Shown: one piece after another, positions 1 through 7,847 of the stretch
Position numbering within the stretch: position 1 is the stretch's first letter
How the letters are laid out: each line of letters begins with the position of its first letter
Assembly: GCA_963810775.1 (NCBI GenBank)
Contig: CAWEOT010000015.1
Span: 186,001 to 250,000, forward strand
DNA length: 64,000 bases
DNA from: DATBVX01 sp963810775
Lineage (GTDB): Bacteria; Pseudomonadota; Gammaproteobacteria; Steroidobacterales; Steroidobacteraceae
Direction: 5' to 3'
The notes under the pieces: model-generated
The model's database searches: none
Seen by the model: only the letters and a program-made list of their open reading frames with translations
What the model was told of the DNA's origin: nothing
Program-made: the position numbers and the translations under genes

Positions 1-161
1 ATGACGAGATCGAGCGCATCTTCGGCGCTGAGCGCCTGACGCAGTTGTTCTCGCTGCTGCGCGAACTCGAGGAAGTCCTGCCGGAGCGGGAGGTCGGGCG
101 CGCCAAGGCACGTGTGTCAGCGAAAAAGCGCGTGGGCCGGCAGCGGGGTGGTTCCCAATGA
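1..161 (+). CDS. C-terminal end of a probable MarR-family regulator (partial)
   Basis: Only the last 52 codons are in the window; the reading frame opens at base 3 and stops at 159-161. The visible part is an amphipathic, leucine-rich helix (FGAERLTQLFSLLRELEE) followed by a basic Arg/Lys tail. This is how many MarR-type winged-helix regulators end, with the C-terminal dimerisation helix. The stop overlaps the ATG of the next gene by 4 bp, so it is the head or an early member of the dioxygenase operon. Regulators of this type (for example HpaR) commonly control aromatic meta-cleavage genes. The DNA-binding domain lies outside the window, so the family call rests on the helix and the context only. 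Confidence 0.45.
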   Translation, partial: DEIERIFGAERLTQLFSLLRELEEVLPEREVGRAKARVSAKKRVGRQRGGSQ

Positions 162-466
162 GCCTTTACGCCGTGCAGAAGCTTATCTACCAGCTCAATC
201 GCGACCCCGCAGTGCGCACGCGCTACGAGGCAGATTTCGAGGCTTTGCTCGCTGAGTACGAACTCAGCGACGAAGAGCGTCGGGCGTTTCGGGAATCGGA
301 CATCGGGCTGCTCTACGTCATGGGTGTGAACGGGCAGCTGCTCATGCACTACGCAGCTCTTCGAGGCTTCGAATGGAACGCCTACATCGAGGCGATGCGC
401 GAAGGCGAACGCAAATACGGTCCGGTGCGGACGGGTTTGTACGTGAGAGCGGCTGACAGGTCATGA
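158..466 (+). CDS. LigA-like small subunit of a class III extradiol dioxygenase
   Basis: A 102-residue, all-helical protein with the LigA subunit signature: a Leu/Tyr-rich first helix (LIYQLNRDP), a YELSDEERRAF segment and a later LLMHYAALRG segment. In protocatechuate 4,5-dioxygenase and relatives this small subunit caps the active site of the catalytic LigB-type chain. The start ATG at 158 overlaps the preceding stop by 4 bp, and its own stop overlaps the next gene (the LigB-like catalytic subunit) by 4 bp, so the two subunits are translationally coupled. It is shorter than the second LigA in this window (47545-47988) and not closely similar to it, so the two pairs probably serve different ring substrates. 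Substrate unknown. Confidence 0.8.
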   Translation: MSLYAVQKLIYQLNRDPAVRTRYEADFEALLAEYELSDEERRAFRESDIGLLYVMGVNGQLLMHYAALRGFEWNAYIEAMREGERKYGPVRTGLYVRAADRS

Positions 467-1296
467 GCATCGTATTCGCCGGAGTGTGCAGTCACGCGCC
501 AGGCATCACCGGACGCAAGGAACGCGCAGACCCGGTGGTGCGTGATGCCTTCTACGCCAGCTACGACCGGATGCGCCGTGCCATCGAGGCGCAGCGGCCC
601 GACGCCCTGATCGTCATCGGCGCGGAACACTTCGCGAATTTCTTCATGAACAACATGCCCGCCATCTGCGTCGGCATGGGTGAACACTATGAAGGGCCGA
701 TCGAGGATGAAGCGTGGCTCGGCATCAAGCACACCGGCGTGCCGGGTGCGCCCGAGCTCTCGAAGCGACTCATCACCGATGTGATGCAGGATATCGATCT
801 CGCCTATGCCCAGGAATGGAAGTTCGATCACGGCATCATGGTGCCGCTGAGTTTCCTGACCCCGCGCTATGACCTGCCGATCGTTCCAGTCAACATCAAC
901 TGCCAGGGTCCGCCGCTCATTCCACTCAAGCGCTGCTACGAGTTCGGGCGTGCGTTGCGACGCGCCTGCGACCGGGCATCCGAGCGCCTCGCAGTCGTCG
1001 CAACAGGTGGCATCTCGCACTGGCCAGCCACGCCGGACTCGGGAAAGATCAACGAGCCCTGGGACCGGGAGTTCCTGAAGCGCTTCCTCAGCAATGACCG
1101 TGAGGCGCTGCTCGCATACAAGGACGAGGAAACCTGGCGCGACGCAGGGCAGGGTGGATTGGAGATTCGCACCTTCATCGCACTCGCCGGTGCCGCAGAG
1201 GGTTCCACGGGCGAACTGTGGTTTTACGCACCGATCCCCATCTTCTCGGTCGGCTGCACCATAGCGGTGATGAACCTCACCCAGCACGCTGCGTGA
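463..1296 (+). CDS. LigB-like catalytic subunit of a class III extradiol dioxygenase
   Basis: A 277-residue LigB-superfamily protein that would open a catecholic ring next to the diol using Fe(II) and O2. Visible family features are His11 in CSHAPG and His56 in GAEHFANF (metal ligands in LigB), the conserved FDHGIMVPL segment, GGISHWP with the acid-base His, and a Glu late in the chain (GGLEIRTF) in the position of the third metal ligand. It overlaps the LigA-like gene by 4 bp upstream and the MetE-like gene by 4 bp downstream. It differs clearly from the second LigB at 47981, so it is not a recent duplicate. Neighbouring amine-oxidising genes suggest a catechol bearing an amine-derived side chain, which is an inference only. 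Confidence 0.85.
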   Translation: MSIVFAGVCSHAPGITGRKERADPVVRDAFYASYDRMRRAIEAQRPDALIVIGAEHFANFFMNNMPAICVGMGEHYEGPIEDEAWLGIKHTGVPGAPELSKRLITDVMQDIDLAYAQEWKFDHGIMVPLSFLTPRYDLPIVPVNINCQGPPLIPLKRCYEFGRALRRACDRASERLAVVATGGISHWPATPDSGKINEPWDREFLKRFLSNDREALLAYKDEETWRDAGQGGLEIRTFIALAGAAEGSTGELWFYAPIPIFSVGCTIAVMNLTQHAA

Positions 1297-2417
1297 CCCA
1301 GGACACCGAGCTGCGCCGTGCGGCGCCACCTTTTCGCGCCGAACATATCGGGAGCCTCCTGCGGCCACCGGAATTGCAACGCGCACGCCAGGAGTTCGAG
1401 GCGGGCACGTTCACGGCGGAAGGGCTGCACGAAGTCGAGGACCGCTGCATTCGCGATGCGGTCCGGTTACAGGAAGAGGTCGGCTTGCAAGCCATCACCG
1501 ACGGGGAATTTCGCCGCACGATCTATTTCGGCCATTTCACTCGGGCGGTGAGCGGATTCACCGAGCTGCAATCCGAAATGACGTTTCATGATGAACAGGG
1601 CGGACTGCTGCGATATCCCACGGCCATGATCACCGGACGCATCCGGCGGCAGCGGGGAATTGCGACGGAAGAGTTCAGGTTCGTTCGTGCAATCACCGGA
1701 CGCACCCCGAAGGTCACGCTGCCATCGCCCTGTTCGCAGCATTACTTTCGCTGGCGTGAGGGCATTTCCGAACGTGCGTATCCGGATTTCGAAACGTTTT
1801 TCTCCGATGTCACCGCCGTCTATCGCGAGGAACTTGCAGAACTCGCGGCTTTGGGCGCGACGCTCGTGCAACTCGATGACGTATCACTGCCCTTGCTCTG
1901 CGATGAGCGGCTGCGGGCGGGCTTCGCGCAGCGCGGCTACGATCCCGACGAATGGGTGGGACGCTATATCCAGCTGGTCAACCAGTCGCTGCGGGGCCGA
2001 CCCCCGGACATCACCATCAGCATGCATCTGTGCCGGGGCAACAATCAGGGCAAATGGCTGGGCGAGGGTGGCTACGATTACATCGCCGAGCGGCTCTTCA
2101 ATGAACTCGAGATCGATTTCTTCTGCCTGGAGTACGACAGTCCGCGCGCTGGTTCTTTCGCGCCCCTGCGTTTCCTGCCCAAGAGCAAGGGCGTGGTCCT
2201 CGGGCTCATTTCGTCGAAGCTCGCGGCTCTCGAAGATCCAGATCAGGTGCGCCAACGAATCGATGAAGCATGCAAGTACGTGGAGCTCGAGCGTCTGGCA
2301 CTCAGCCCGCAGTGTGGGTTTGCCTCGACCGCGCCCGGCAATCCGATTACCCCCGAAGCACAGCGGGCAAAACTGCAACTCGTTGTGGATGTGGCGCGTG
2401 AGGTATGGGGGCAATGA
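1293..2417 (+). CDS. MetE-C-like (cobalamin-independent methionine synthase family) methyltransferase
   Basis: About 374 residues, equal to the catalytic half of MetE; the N-terminal half is absent. I place the start at GTG 1293, which overlaps the preceding stop (GTGA); an upstream in-frame extension would run through the dioxygenase gene. The zinc-site pattern of the family is visible: HxC in SMHLCRGN, a Glu in FFCLEYDS and a distal Cys in SPQCGFAS. Relatives of this core-only form include methyl transfer enzymes and epoxyalkane:CoM transferases, so the substrate need not be homocysteine. In this operon, between a ring-cleavage dioxygenase and an FAD oxidase, a role in demethylating a methoxylated aromatic is possible but unproven. 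Confidence 0.8.
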   Translation: MTQDTELRRAAPPFRAEHIGSLLRPPELQRARQEFEAGTFTAEGLHEVEDRCIRDAVRLQEEVGLQAITDGEFRRTIYFGHFTRAVSGFTELQSEMTFHDEQGGLLRYPTAMITGRIRRQRGIATEEFRFVRAITGRTPKVTLPSPCSQHYFRWREGISERAYPDFETFFSDVTAVYREELAELAALGATLVQLDDVSLPLLCDERLRAGFAQRGYDPDEWVGRYIQLVNQSLRGRPPDITISMHLCRGNNQGKWLGEGGYDYIAERLFNELEIDFFCLEYDSPRAGSFAPLRFLPKSKGVVLGLISSKLAALEDPDQVRQRIDEACKYVELERLALSPQCGFASTAPGNPITPEAQRAKLQLVVDVAREVWGQ

Positions 2418-4378
2418 GCAAGGACACTGAGCACAGCACGTCGGCGGTCGTGCAGGAGGCGGTGACACGTCGCGATTTCGTGGGCGGCACCTTGGTTGGC
2501 GCCGGCGCGGCATTGCTCGGCATGGCCTCCCCAGCGGCGATGCGCAGCGTGCAGGCTCAGACCGTTGCATCACCGATGACCGGGCTTGGCCCCGGGTGGA
2601 CGGGGCCCGGCGGCATCGGCGACTACGCGCGCTCGAATGGCAACACTCACGAAGTGGTCAATGCAGCGCACGGCGGCATTCGCAACCAGGAATTCGACAA
2701 GCTGCTGCGAGCAGCCACCGACACCGGCGAGAAGGTCGATGTGGTGATCGTGGGCTGCGGCATCGCGGGCCTGTCCGCGTGCTGGACCTACCGCAAGGGC
2801 CGCCCCGATGGAACGGTGCTGATGCTCGACCAGCACCCCATTTTTGGAGGCGAGGCGAAGCAGAATGAATTCGAAGTCGATGGCTACCACCTCACCGCAC
2901 CACAGGGCGCCACGGGCATCGTCGTCCCATTCAATCGCGCCAAGGAGGCTGGGTTCGCTTCGCACTTTTCCGAGGATCTCGGGTTTCCAGAGGAATTCGT
3001 CTACCAGAAGCCAACCGGTCTCAGTCGCGACATCCTCGTGCCGGAGGATTGCTGGACGCCGATGCACATTGGCTGGGAACGCGCAGACATCGGGTATTTT
3101 TACGAAGGCAAGGGTTGGGTGAAGAACGCATGGCGTGACGGTTTCAAGAGCGCCCCTATTCCCGAGGCCGCAAAGCGGGCGCTGATCGACATGGAGTTGT
3201 ATCGAACGCCGCCACGACGCGAAGACTGGGATCGGTGGCTCGATTCGATGACCTACCAGCAGTTCCTGACTGATGTCGTGGGAATCGACGCCGGCGTGCT
3301 GGCGGAAGTCGTGAAGTACCTGAACCCGATGACGGCCGCGATGGGCTGCGGGCTGGGTGCCGATGTGATTTCAGCGTACTCGGCCTACAACTTCATTCAG
3401 CCCGGTGTCATCGGTTACAGCCGCTACCTCACCGGAGGCGCGGATCCGACTGACACGATCTACCTAGCCAGTTTCCCGGGTGGACACGCAGGCACGGCGC
3501 GACACTTCCTGAAGAAGATTCTGCCGGCCGCGCTCGTGGGCGAATATCGAATGGCAGATATTCTCAACAGCCCCGTCCAGTGGGATCAGCTCGATCGCTC
3601 CGGCGAACCGGTCCGGATGCGATTGTCTTCCACTGTCGTGTCCGTCATGCACGAAGGTGCGCCAGAGTCGGCGAAAGGCGTCGTCGTAACCTATCGGCGC
3701 GACGGCAAGCTGTACCGCGTCCGTGCGCGCGCCGCCGTGCTTTGCAGCCAGCAACACGTGAACCGGCACATCTGTCGCGATGTGACGCCTGAGTATCGCG
3801 AGGCGATGAGCACGTTTCATCACGCGCCCATGCTGACGGTGAATGTCGCGGTGCGAAACTGGAAATTCCTGGAAAAGCTGGGAATCTCCGCGGCCCGTTG
3901 GTTCGAGGGCTTTGGCTGGTGGGTAAGTCTGCGTCGTAATCTCGAGATTCCCGGCCAGACAACGCAGCCGCTCGACCCCGCCAAGCCGACCGTGCTTACC
4001 ATGTACAACCCCTTTCCACTGCCTGGGGTTCCATTCCCCGAGCAGTGCACGCTGGCACGCATGCAGCTCTTCAATATGAGCTACGCGGACATCGAGTCCG
4101 CGGTGCGCGCGCAGTTCACGAAGATGTTCAGCGACGCCGGCTTCGATGCCAGGCGCGACATCGCCGGCATCATCACCAATCGTTGGGGTCACGCCTACGT
4201 CGTCGATCCGCCCGGGTTCTTCTTCGGCAAGGATGGCAAGGCGGCACCCAAGGATGTGCTCAGCAAGCGATTCAATCGGCTGTCGTTCGGGCACTCCGAG
4301 CTCACCGGCGTGCAGATGTGGGAAACCGCCGCGGGGGAGGGAGAGCGCGCGGCACAACAGATTCTGGAGGTGTCCTGA
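2414..4378 (+). CDS. Tat-exported FAD-dependent oxidoreductase, spermidine dehydrogenase (SpdH)-like
   Basis: 654 residues from ATG 2414, which overlaps the preceding stop by 4 bp; this is preferred to the ATG nine bases upstream. Residues about 17-45 form a twin-arginine signal (TRRDF, then an Ala/Gly-rich hydrophobic stretch ending near SPAAM). A Rossmann FAD site follows (VVIVGCGIAGL, then LMLDQHPIFGGEAKQNEF). The FGGxAKxNEF motif right after the beta2 strand is characteristic of the SpdH-type flavoproteins of pseudomonads. The family oxidises amines, so a periplasmic amine oxidase or dehydrogenase is a reasonable guess. It sits directly upstream of an exported NTF2-like protein and the TTQ amine dehydrogenase cluster, which supports amine chemistry. 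Exact substrate unknown. Confidence 0.72.
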   Translation: MSKDTEHSTSAVVQEAVTRRDFVGGTLVGAGAALLGMASPAAMRSVQAQTVASPMTGLGPGWTGPGGIGDYARSNGNTHEVVNAAHGGIRNQEFDKLLRAATDTGEKVDVVIVGCGIAGLSACWTYRKGRPDGTVLMLDQHPIFGGEAKQNEFEVDGYHLTAPQGATGIVVPFNRAKEAGFASHFSEDLGFPEEFVYQKPTGLSRDILVPEDCWTPMHIGWERADIGYFYEGKGWVKNAWRDGFKSAPIPEAAKRALIDMELYRTPPRREDWDRWLDSMTYQQFLTDVVGIDAGVLAEVVKYLNPMTAAMGCGLGADVISAYSAYNFIQPGVIGYSRYLTGGADPTDTIYLASFPGGHAGTARHFLKKILPAALVGEYRMADILNSPVQWDQLDRSGEPVRMRLSSTVVSVMHEGAPESAKGVVVTYRRDGKLYRVRARAAVLCSQQHVNRHICRDVTPEYREAMSTFHHAPMLTVNVAVRNWKFLEKLGISAARWFEGFGWWVSLRRNLEIPGQTTQPLDPAKPTVLTMYNPFPLPGVPFPEQCTLARMQLFNMSYADIESAVRAQFTKMFSDAGFDARRDIAGIITNRWGHAYVVDPPGFFFGKDGKAAPKDVLSKRFNRLSFGHSELTGVQMWETAAGEGERAAQQILEVS

Positions 4379-4920
4379 TGCTACGGGTCACATGCGCAGC
4401 GTTTGCCGGCGTGTTGCTGGCGATGACTTTTCATCCTGCGGCTGCGGCCGACGGGGCGCCGGCGAGTGCCGAAGCTGCCAAGGCAGCGGCGGCGTCCGAC
4501 AGCGCAGAGCTTCGCGCTTTCAAGAAAGCAATTGGCGCGAAGTACGCGCTCAAGGAGAAAGCATTTGCCGCACACGATGCCGAAACCATCGTCACGCAGT
4601 TCTATTCCGCGGACGTGATTTCAGTTGGTGAGGGTGAAGGCATCTTCATCGGTAGCGATCAGATTCGCCCGCTCTACCAGGAAGTCGTCAAGGACAACCT
4701 GGTCAAGATCGATTCCGTTTATACCTACGTATCGGGGAACGCCGGTTGGGATTGGGCGGACTTCCATGTCACTCCGGCCAAGGGCGAGCCTTTCACATTC
4801 GCAATCCTGTTTCTGTGGTCCAAGGTGAACGGAAACTGGATCTGCAAGGGAGATTTCTTCGTCAATGGCAGCTTTCGCGAGGGCAAGCTCGTAAAACCCT
4901 CAGCGCCGGCGACGAACTGA
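4378..4920 (+). CDS. Exported NTF2/SnoaL-like (DUF4440-type) protein
   Basis: 180 residues beginning at ATG 4378, which shares its A with the preceding TGA stop. An N-terminal Sec signal is clear (hydrophobic AAFAGVLLAMTF, cleavage near AAAADG). A cystatin-like alpha+beta fold is suggested by a helix with KEKAFAAHDAETIVTQFYSADVI, then YTYVSGNAGWDWADFHV and FLWSKVNGNWICKGDFF, which match the usual DUF4440/SnoaL pattern. Such proteins bind small hydrophobic molecules or act as small enzymes; nothing here fixes a reaction. It is the last gene of the overlapping operon, followed by a gap of about 100 bp. Confidence 0.7.
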   Translation: MLRVTCAAFAGVLLAMTFHPAAAADGAPASAEAAKAAAASDSAELRAFKKAIGAKYALKEKAFAAHDAETIVTQFYSADVISVGEGEGIFIGSDQIRPLYQEVVKDNLVKIDSVYTYVSGNAGWDWADFHVTPAKGEPFTFAILFLWSKVNGNWICKGDFFVNGSFREGKLVKPSAPATN

Positions 4921-5024
4921 GCACATCGGTCGGTGCGCTCCCTGGGTGCTATTCGCGTGGTTCGAATTGAATGTATGCTTCCGGGCCAGCGGATCGCGGT
5001 CAAATTCCACCGGGATGAAAGCAC

Positions 5025-6179
5025 ATGACAGGAATTGTGTCTGGCGTGCGCGTGGCAGCAGTCGTCGCTTTCCTTGGCGCTGTGTGGAGCGCTTCGGGTA
5101 GCGCGCAGTTTCGCACCGACCCACTTACCGTTGGGCAGCTTCCCGAACAACCCGGTGCTCACTGGGTCTGGGCGAACGACATCGTTTTTCACCACATGGT
5201 GGATGGCAAAGCGTTCCTGCTCGACGGCGACAGCGGCCGAATGCTCGGGATGCTCAGCACGGGGTTCAACTTCAACGGCGTGGTGATCGGCAAAGGTGCC
5301 GAGATCCTGTCGCCCGAGACGTATTTCGCCCGCGGTACGCGCGGCGCACGCACCGATGTAGTGACTTTCTACGGCGCGCGCACGCTGAGCCCGGTCGGCG
5401 AAGTCGTCATTCCGCCGAAACGCGCAAGCACGATGCCGATGCTCGCGAATACTCCGCTGACCGACGACTCGCGATTCCTGCTCATCTATAACTTCACGCC
5501 GGCGCAATCGGTCAGCGTGGTCGACGTCCCGGCGCGCAAGTTCGTGGGCGAGATCGAAATACCGGGTTGCGCGCTCATCTATCCCACGGGGCCGCGCTCG
5601 TTCTTCTCGTTGTGCGGCGATGGGGCAGCGATGCAGGTGCAACTGGACGATGACGGCAAAGCGATCAAGAAGAACCGCACTGCGAAGCTGGTCGATCCGG
5701 TGAACGACCCTGTCACGGAAAAAGCTGTGCGCGATGGCAACGGCTGGATCTTTGTGACCTTCACCGGCATGGCGGTGCGAATCGAGGCAGCAGGCGGTAG
5801 CTTGCGGGCGACAGAAGGCTGGTCGCTCCTCGATGCTGCCGATCGCAAGGCATCGTGGCGACCGGGCGGTCTGCAACACCTCTCGCTCCACGCGGCTACG
5901 CGGCGTCTGTACAGCCTGATGCACGTCGGAGGCGACTACTCGCACAAAGATCCCGGAACCGAAGTGTGGGTTTACGATGCCGGCGCCAAGCGGCGTACGC
6001 AGCGCATCGTGCTCAAGGCGCCCGCGACTTCCATTGCAGTGACGCGCGACGCCAAGCCGCTGATGTTTACCTCTTTCATGGGAGCGTCGAGCGTGAACGT
6101 CTACGACGCCATGTCGGGCAAGTTCCTGCGCTCGATCAGCGAGATCGGCCTGACGCCGACGACACTCGTGACCTATTGA
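5025..6179 (+). CDS. mauB: TTQ amine dehydrogenase heavy (beta-propeller) subunit
   Basis: 384 residues with a signal peptide (VAAVVAFLGAVWSASGSAQF) and a repeated beta-strand architecture typical of the seven-bladed propeller of methylamine and aromatic amine dehydrogenase heavy chains. Typical segments are DPLTVGQLPEQPGAHWVWANDI at the N-terminus, YNFTPAQSVSVVDVPARKFVGEIEIPGC in the middle, and LSLHAATRRLYSLMHVGG...KDPGTEVWVYDA near the end. The gene order that follows (mauE, mauD, light chain, cytochrome) is the conserved accessory order, so identification is firm. I cannot tell methylamine dehydrogenase (mau) from aromatic amine dehydrogenase (aau) by eye; the ring-cleavage genes upstream favour an aromatic amine. 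Confidence 0.9.
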   Translation: MTGIVSGVRVAAVVAFLGAVWSASGSAQFRTDPLTVGQLPEQPGAHWVWANDIVFHHMVDGKAFLLDGDSGRMLGMLSTGFNFNGVVIGKGAEILSPETYFARGTRGARTDVVTFYGARTLSPVGEVVIPPKRASTMPMLANTPLTDDSRFLLIYNFTPAQSVSVVDVPARKFVGEIEIPGCALIYPTGPRSFFSLCGDGAAMQVQLDDDGKAIKKNRTAKLVDPVNDPVTEKAVRDGNGWIFVTFTGMAVRIEAAGGSLRATEGWSLLDAADRKASWRPGGLQHLSLHAATRRLYSLMHVGGDYSHKDPGTEVWVYDAGAKRRTQRIVLKAPATSIAVTRDAKPLMFTSFMGASSVNVYDAMSGKFLRSISEIGLTPTTLVTY

Positions 6180-6186
6180 GGGCGTA

Positions 6187-6720
6187 ATGCAGATCGACCC
6201 GGCAATTTCCTGGACGGTAGCGATCAGCGTTGCGGCGCTGTTCGCGGTTGCGGCCGCTCACAAGGCGACTGAATGGAGCAAGTTCCGGATAGTGGTGCGC
6301 AATTACGAGCTGCTGTCACACTCACTGGTCTCGCTTGTAGCGGCGCTGCTGATCGTGCTTGAAGCGAGCGCTGCGGTTCTCCTGATCTGGGAAGCGTCAC
6401 GCGCGCGCGGCGCGCTGTTGTCAGTCGGCCTTCTCGTCGCATATGCCGCTGCGATGGCAATCAATCTGCTACGCGGCCGCGTCAATCTTGATTGCGGTTG
6501 CCTGGGGGTGGGGCGCAGGCAGCCGATTCGCTGGTGGATGGTGGGGCGCAATCTGGCGCTGGCCGCGATCACGTTGCTTGCCGCTGCGCCGACGACGTCG
6601 CGCGCGCTCGGCACACTGGATGTCGTCACGATCACCGGTGCCGTGCTGAGTCTTACTATCCTGTATGCAGCCTACAATCTGCTGCGGGCGGCGCCACATT
6701 CTGTGCGAGAAAGCACATGA
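6187..6720 (+). CDS. mauE: MauE-like integral membrane protein for TTQ dehydrogenase light-chain maturation
   Basis: 177 residues with about four transmembrane helices (ISWTVAISVAALFAVAAAH, SLVALLIVLEASAAVLLI, LLVAYAAAMAINLL, and one near VVTITGAVLSLTILYAAYNLL). The loop containing DCGCLGVG and the membrane layout match MauE, a DoxX/DsbD-like protein. In Paracoccus, MauE and MauD are needed for export and disulfide formation of the cysteine-rich light chain. It lies 7 bp after the heavy-chain gene and overlaps mauD by 4 bp. The paired cysteines of the DCGC motif could take part in disulfide exchange with MauD. Confidence 0.88.
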   Translation: MQIDPAISWTVAISVAALFAVAAAHKATEWSKFRIVVRNYELLSHSLVSLVAALLIVLEASAAVLLIWEASRARGALLSVGLLVAYAAAMAINLLRGRVNLDCGCLGVGRRQPIRWWMVGRNLALAAITLLAAAPTTSRALGTLDVVTITGAVLSLTILYAAYNLLRAAPHSVREST

Positions 6721-7325
6721 CCCTCACGGGCTGGATTGCGATCGCGCTTCTGTGGGGCGTCGTCGTGTGTCTTGCAGTCGTGATCCTGGCGCTCGCCCGG
6801 CAGATTGGTGTGTTGCACGAGCGCCTGCCTCAGGTCGGCGCACTCAAGCTCGCGCAGGCCCTGACGGCTGGCCAACCTGCGCCAATCGTCGACGTCGTCG
6901 ACATGAGCGGCACGCGTCGGCAGATCGGTGGAGTGAATGCGCACGGGCACGATACGCTCGTAGTGTTTCTGTCGCCGACGTGCCCGGTCTGCAAGTCATT
7001 GCTGCCTTCGCTGCGTTCGATTCGTCGGCGTGAACGGCCACCTGTGGAAGTCGTGCTGGCAAGTGATGGGTCGCGGCTCGAGCATGCGGACTTCATAGAG
7101 ACGGAGGGGTTGCGCGAATTCATTTACGTGCTGTCCGAGCCACTCGGCCTTGCTTACGGCGCCGGGCGGCTGCCGTACGCTGTGCTCCTGGATGGTGGCG
7201 GTGTGGTGCGGGCAAGCGGTCTCGTCAATTCGCGGGAACATCTGGACAGCCTGTTCGAAGCGAAGGAACGAGGCGTGGCGTCACTGCAGGACCTGATGAA
7301 CGCGTCATCGCGCGAAGTCGCGTAG
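6717..7325 (+). CDS. mauD: MauD-like thioredoxin-fold disulfide protein
   Basis: 202 residues from ATG 6717 (ATGA overlap with mauE). One N-terminal transmembrane anchor (IAIALLWGVVVCLAVVILALA) is followed by a periplasmic thioredoxin-like domain with the redox motif CPVC at residues 89-92 (VFLSPTCPVCKSLLPSL). MauD is required for correct disulfide formation in the light chain, which has 14 cysteines here. The cis-Pro region (GRLPYAVLLDGGGVVRASG) is also visible. Position between mauE and the light-chain gene is the canonical order. Confidence 0.9.
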   Translation: MTLTGWIAIALLWGVVVCLAVVILALARQIGVLHERLPQVGALKLAQALTAGQPAPIVDVVDMSGTRRQIGGVNAHGHDTLVVFLSPTCPVCKSLLPSLRSIRRRERPPVEVVLASDGSRLEHADFIETEGLREFIYVLSEPLGLAYGAGRLPYAVLLDGGGVVRASGLVNSREHLDSLFEAKERGVASLQDLMNASSREVA

Positions 7326-7337
7326 CGGGGGATCGAG

Positions 7338-7847
7338 ATGGATCGCTATGACTCATTGGTCGAACGCTGGAGCCGCGCGCTCGCACAGTCGAGCTCGCGT
7401 CGCAGCGTACTGCGCCGGCTCGGAACGCTGCTCGTGGGTGCGGCCGCGCTGCCACTCCTGCCTGTCGCGCGCGGGCAGGCGGTGGTGAAGGAGCAGGGTG
7501 ATTCAGCGACCTGCGAATACTGGCGCTATTGCGCGATCGACGGATTTCTGTGTGCGTGTTGCGGCGGGTCGGTAACGACCTGCCCGCCGGGCACCGAGGC
7601 CGCGCCGATTACCTGGGTCGGTACCTGCCGCAACGCGACCGACGGCAAGGAATACATCGTTTCCTACAACGATTGTTGTGGCAAGAGCTCCTGCGGCCGG
7701 TGCCTGTGCAATCGCAATGAGGGAGATCGCCCGCTCTATCGGCCGCAGGCCGCGAACGATTACAACTGGTGCGTCGGAAGCAAGGCCAACATCCCGTATC
7801 ACTGCACCGTCTCGCGCATCGTCGGTGTAGCAGACAAGAAGGCATGA
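7338..7847 (+). CDS. mauA: TTQ amine dehydrogenase light (catalytic) subunit
   Basis: 169 residues with a long twin-arginine leader (RR at 21-22, then hydrophobic LGTLLVGAAALPLLP) as in MauA. The exported part carries 14 cysteines. The two tryptophans that form the tryptophan tryptophylquinone cofactor correspond to Trp93 (ITWVGTC) and Trp144 (YNWCVG), 51 residues apart as in the Paracoccus enzyme (57 and 108). The biogenesis and catalytic aspartates align as Asp68 (CAIDGF) and Asp112 (YNDCCG), and the TYHCT-like tail is present as PYHCT. All key residues are therefore in place and the enzyme should be functional if a TTQ-maturing MauG exists elsewhere. It oxidises a primary amine to aldehyde plus ammonia. 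Confidence 0.93.
   Translation: MDRYDSLVERWSRALAQSSSRRSVLRRLGTLLVGAAALPLLPVARGQAVVKEQGDSATCEYWRYCAIDGFLCACCGGSVTTCPPGTEAAPITWVGTCRNATDGKEYIVSYNDCCGKSSCGRCLCNRNEGDRPLYRPQAANDYNWCVGSKANIPYHCTVSRIVGVADKKA

Noticed and set aside
382..1386. Minus-strand open frame of 334 codons over the first dioxygenase pair
   Set aside because: It mirrors two genes with overlapping starts and clear LigA/LigB motifs; no ribosome site and no motif.
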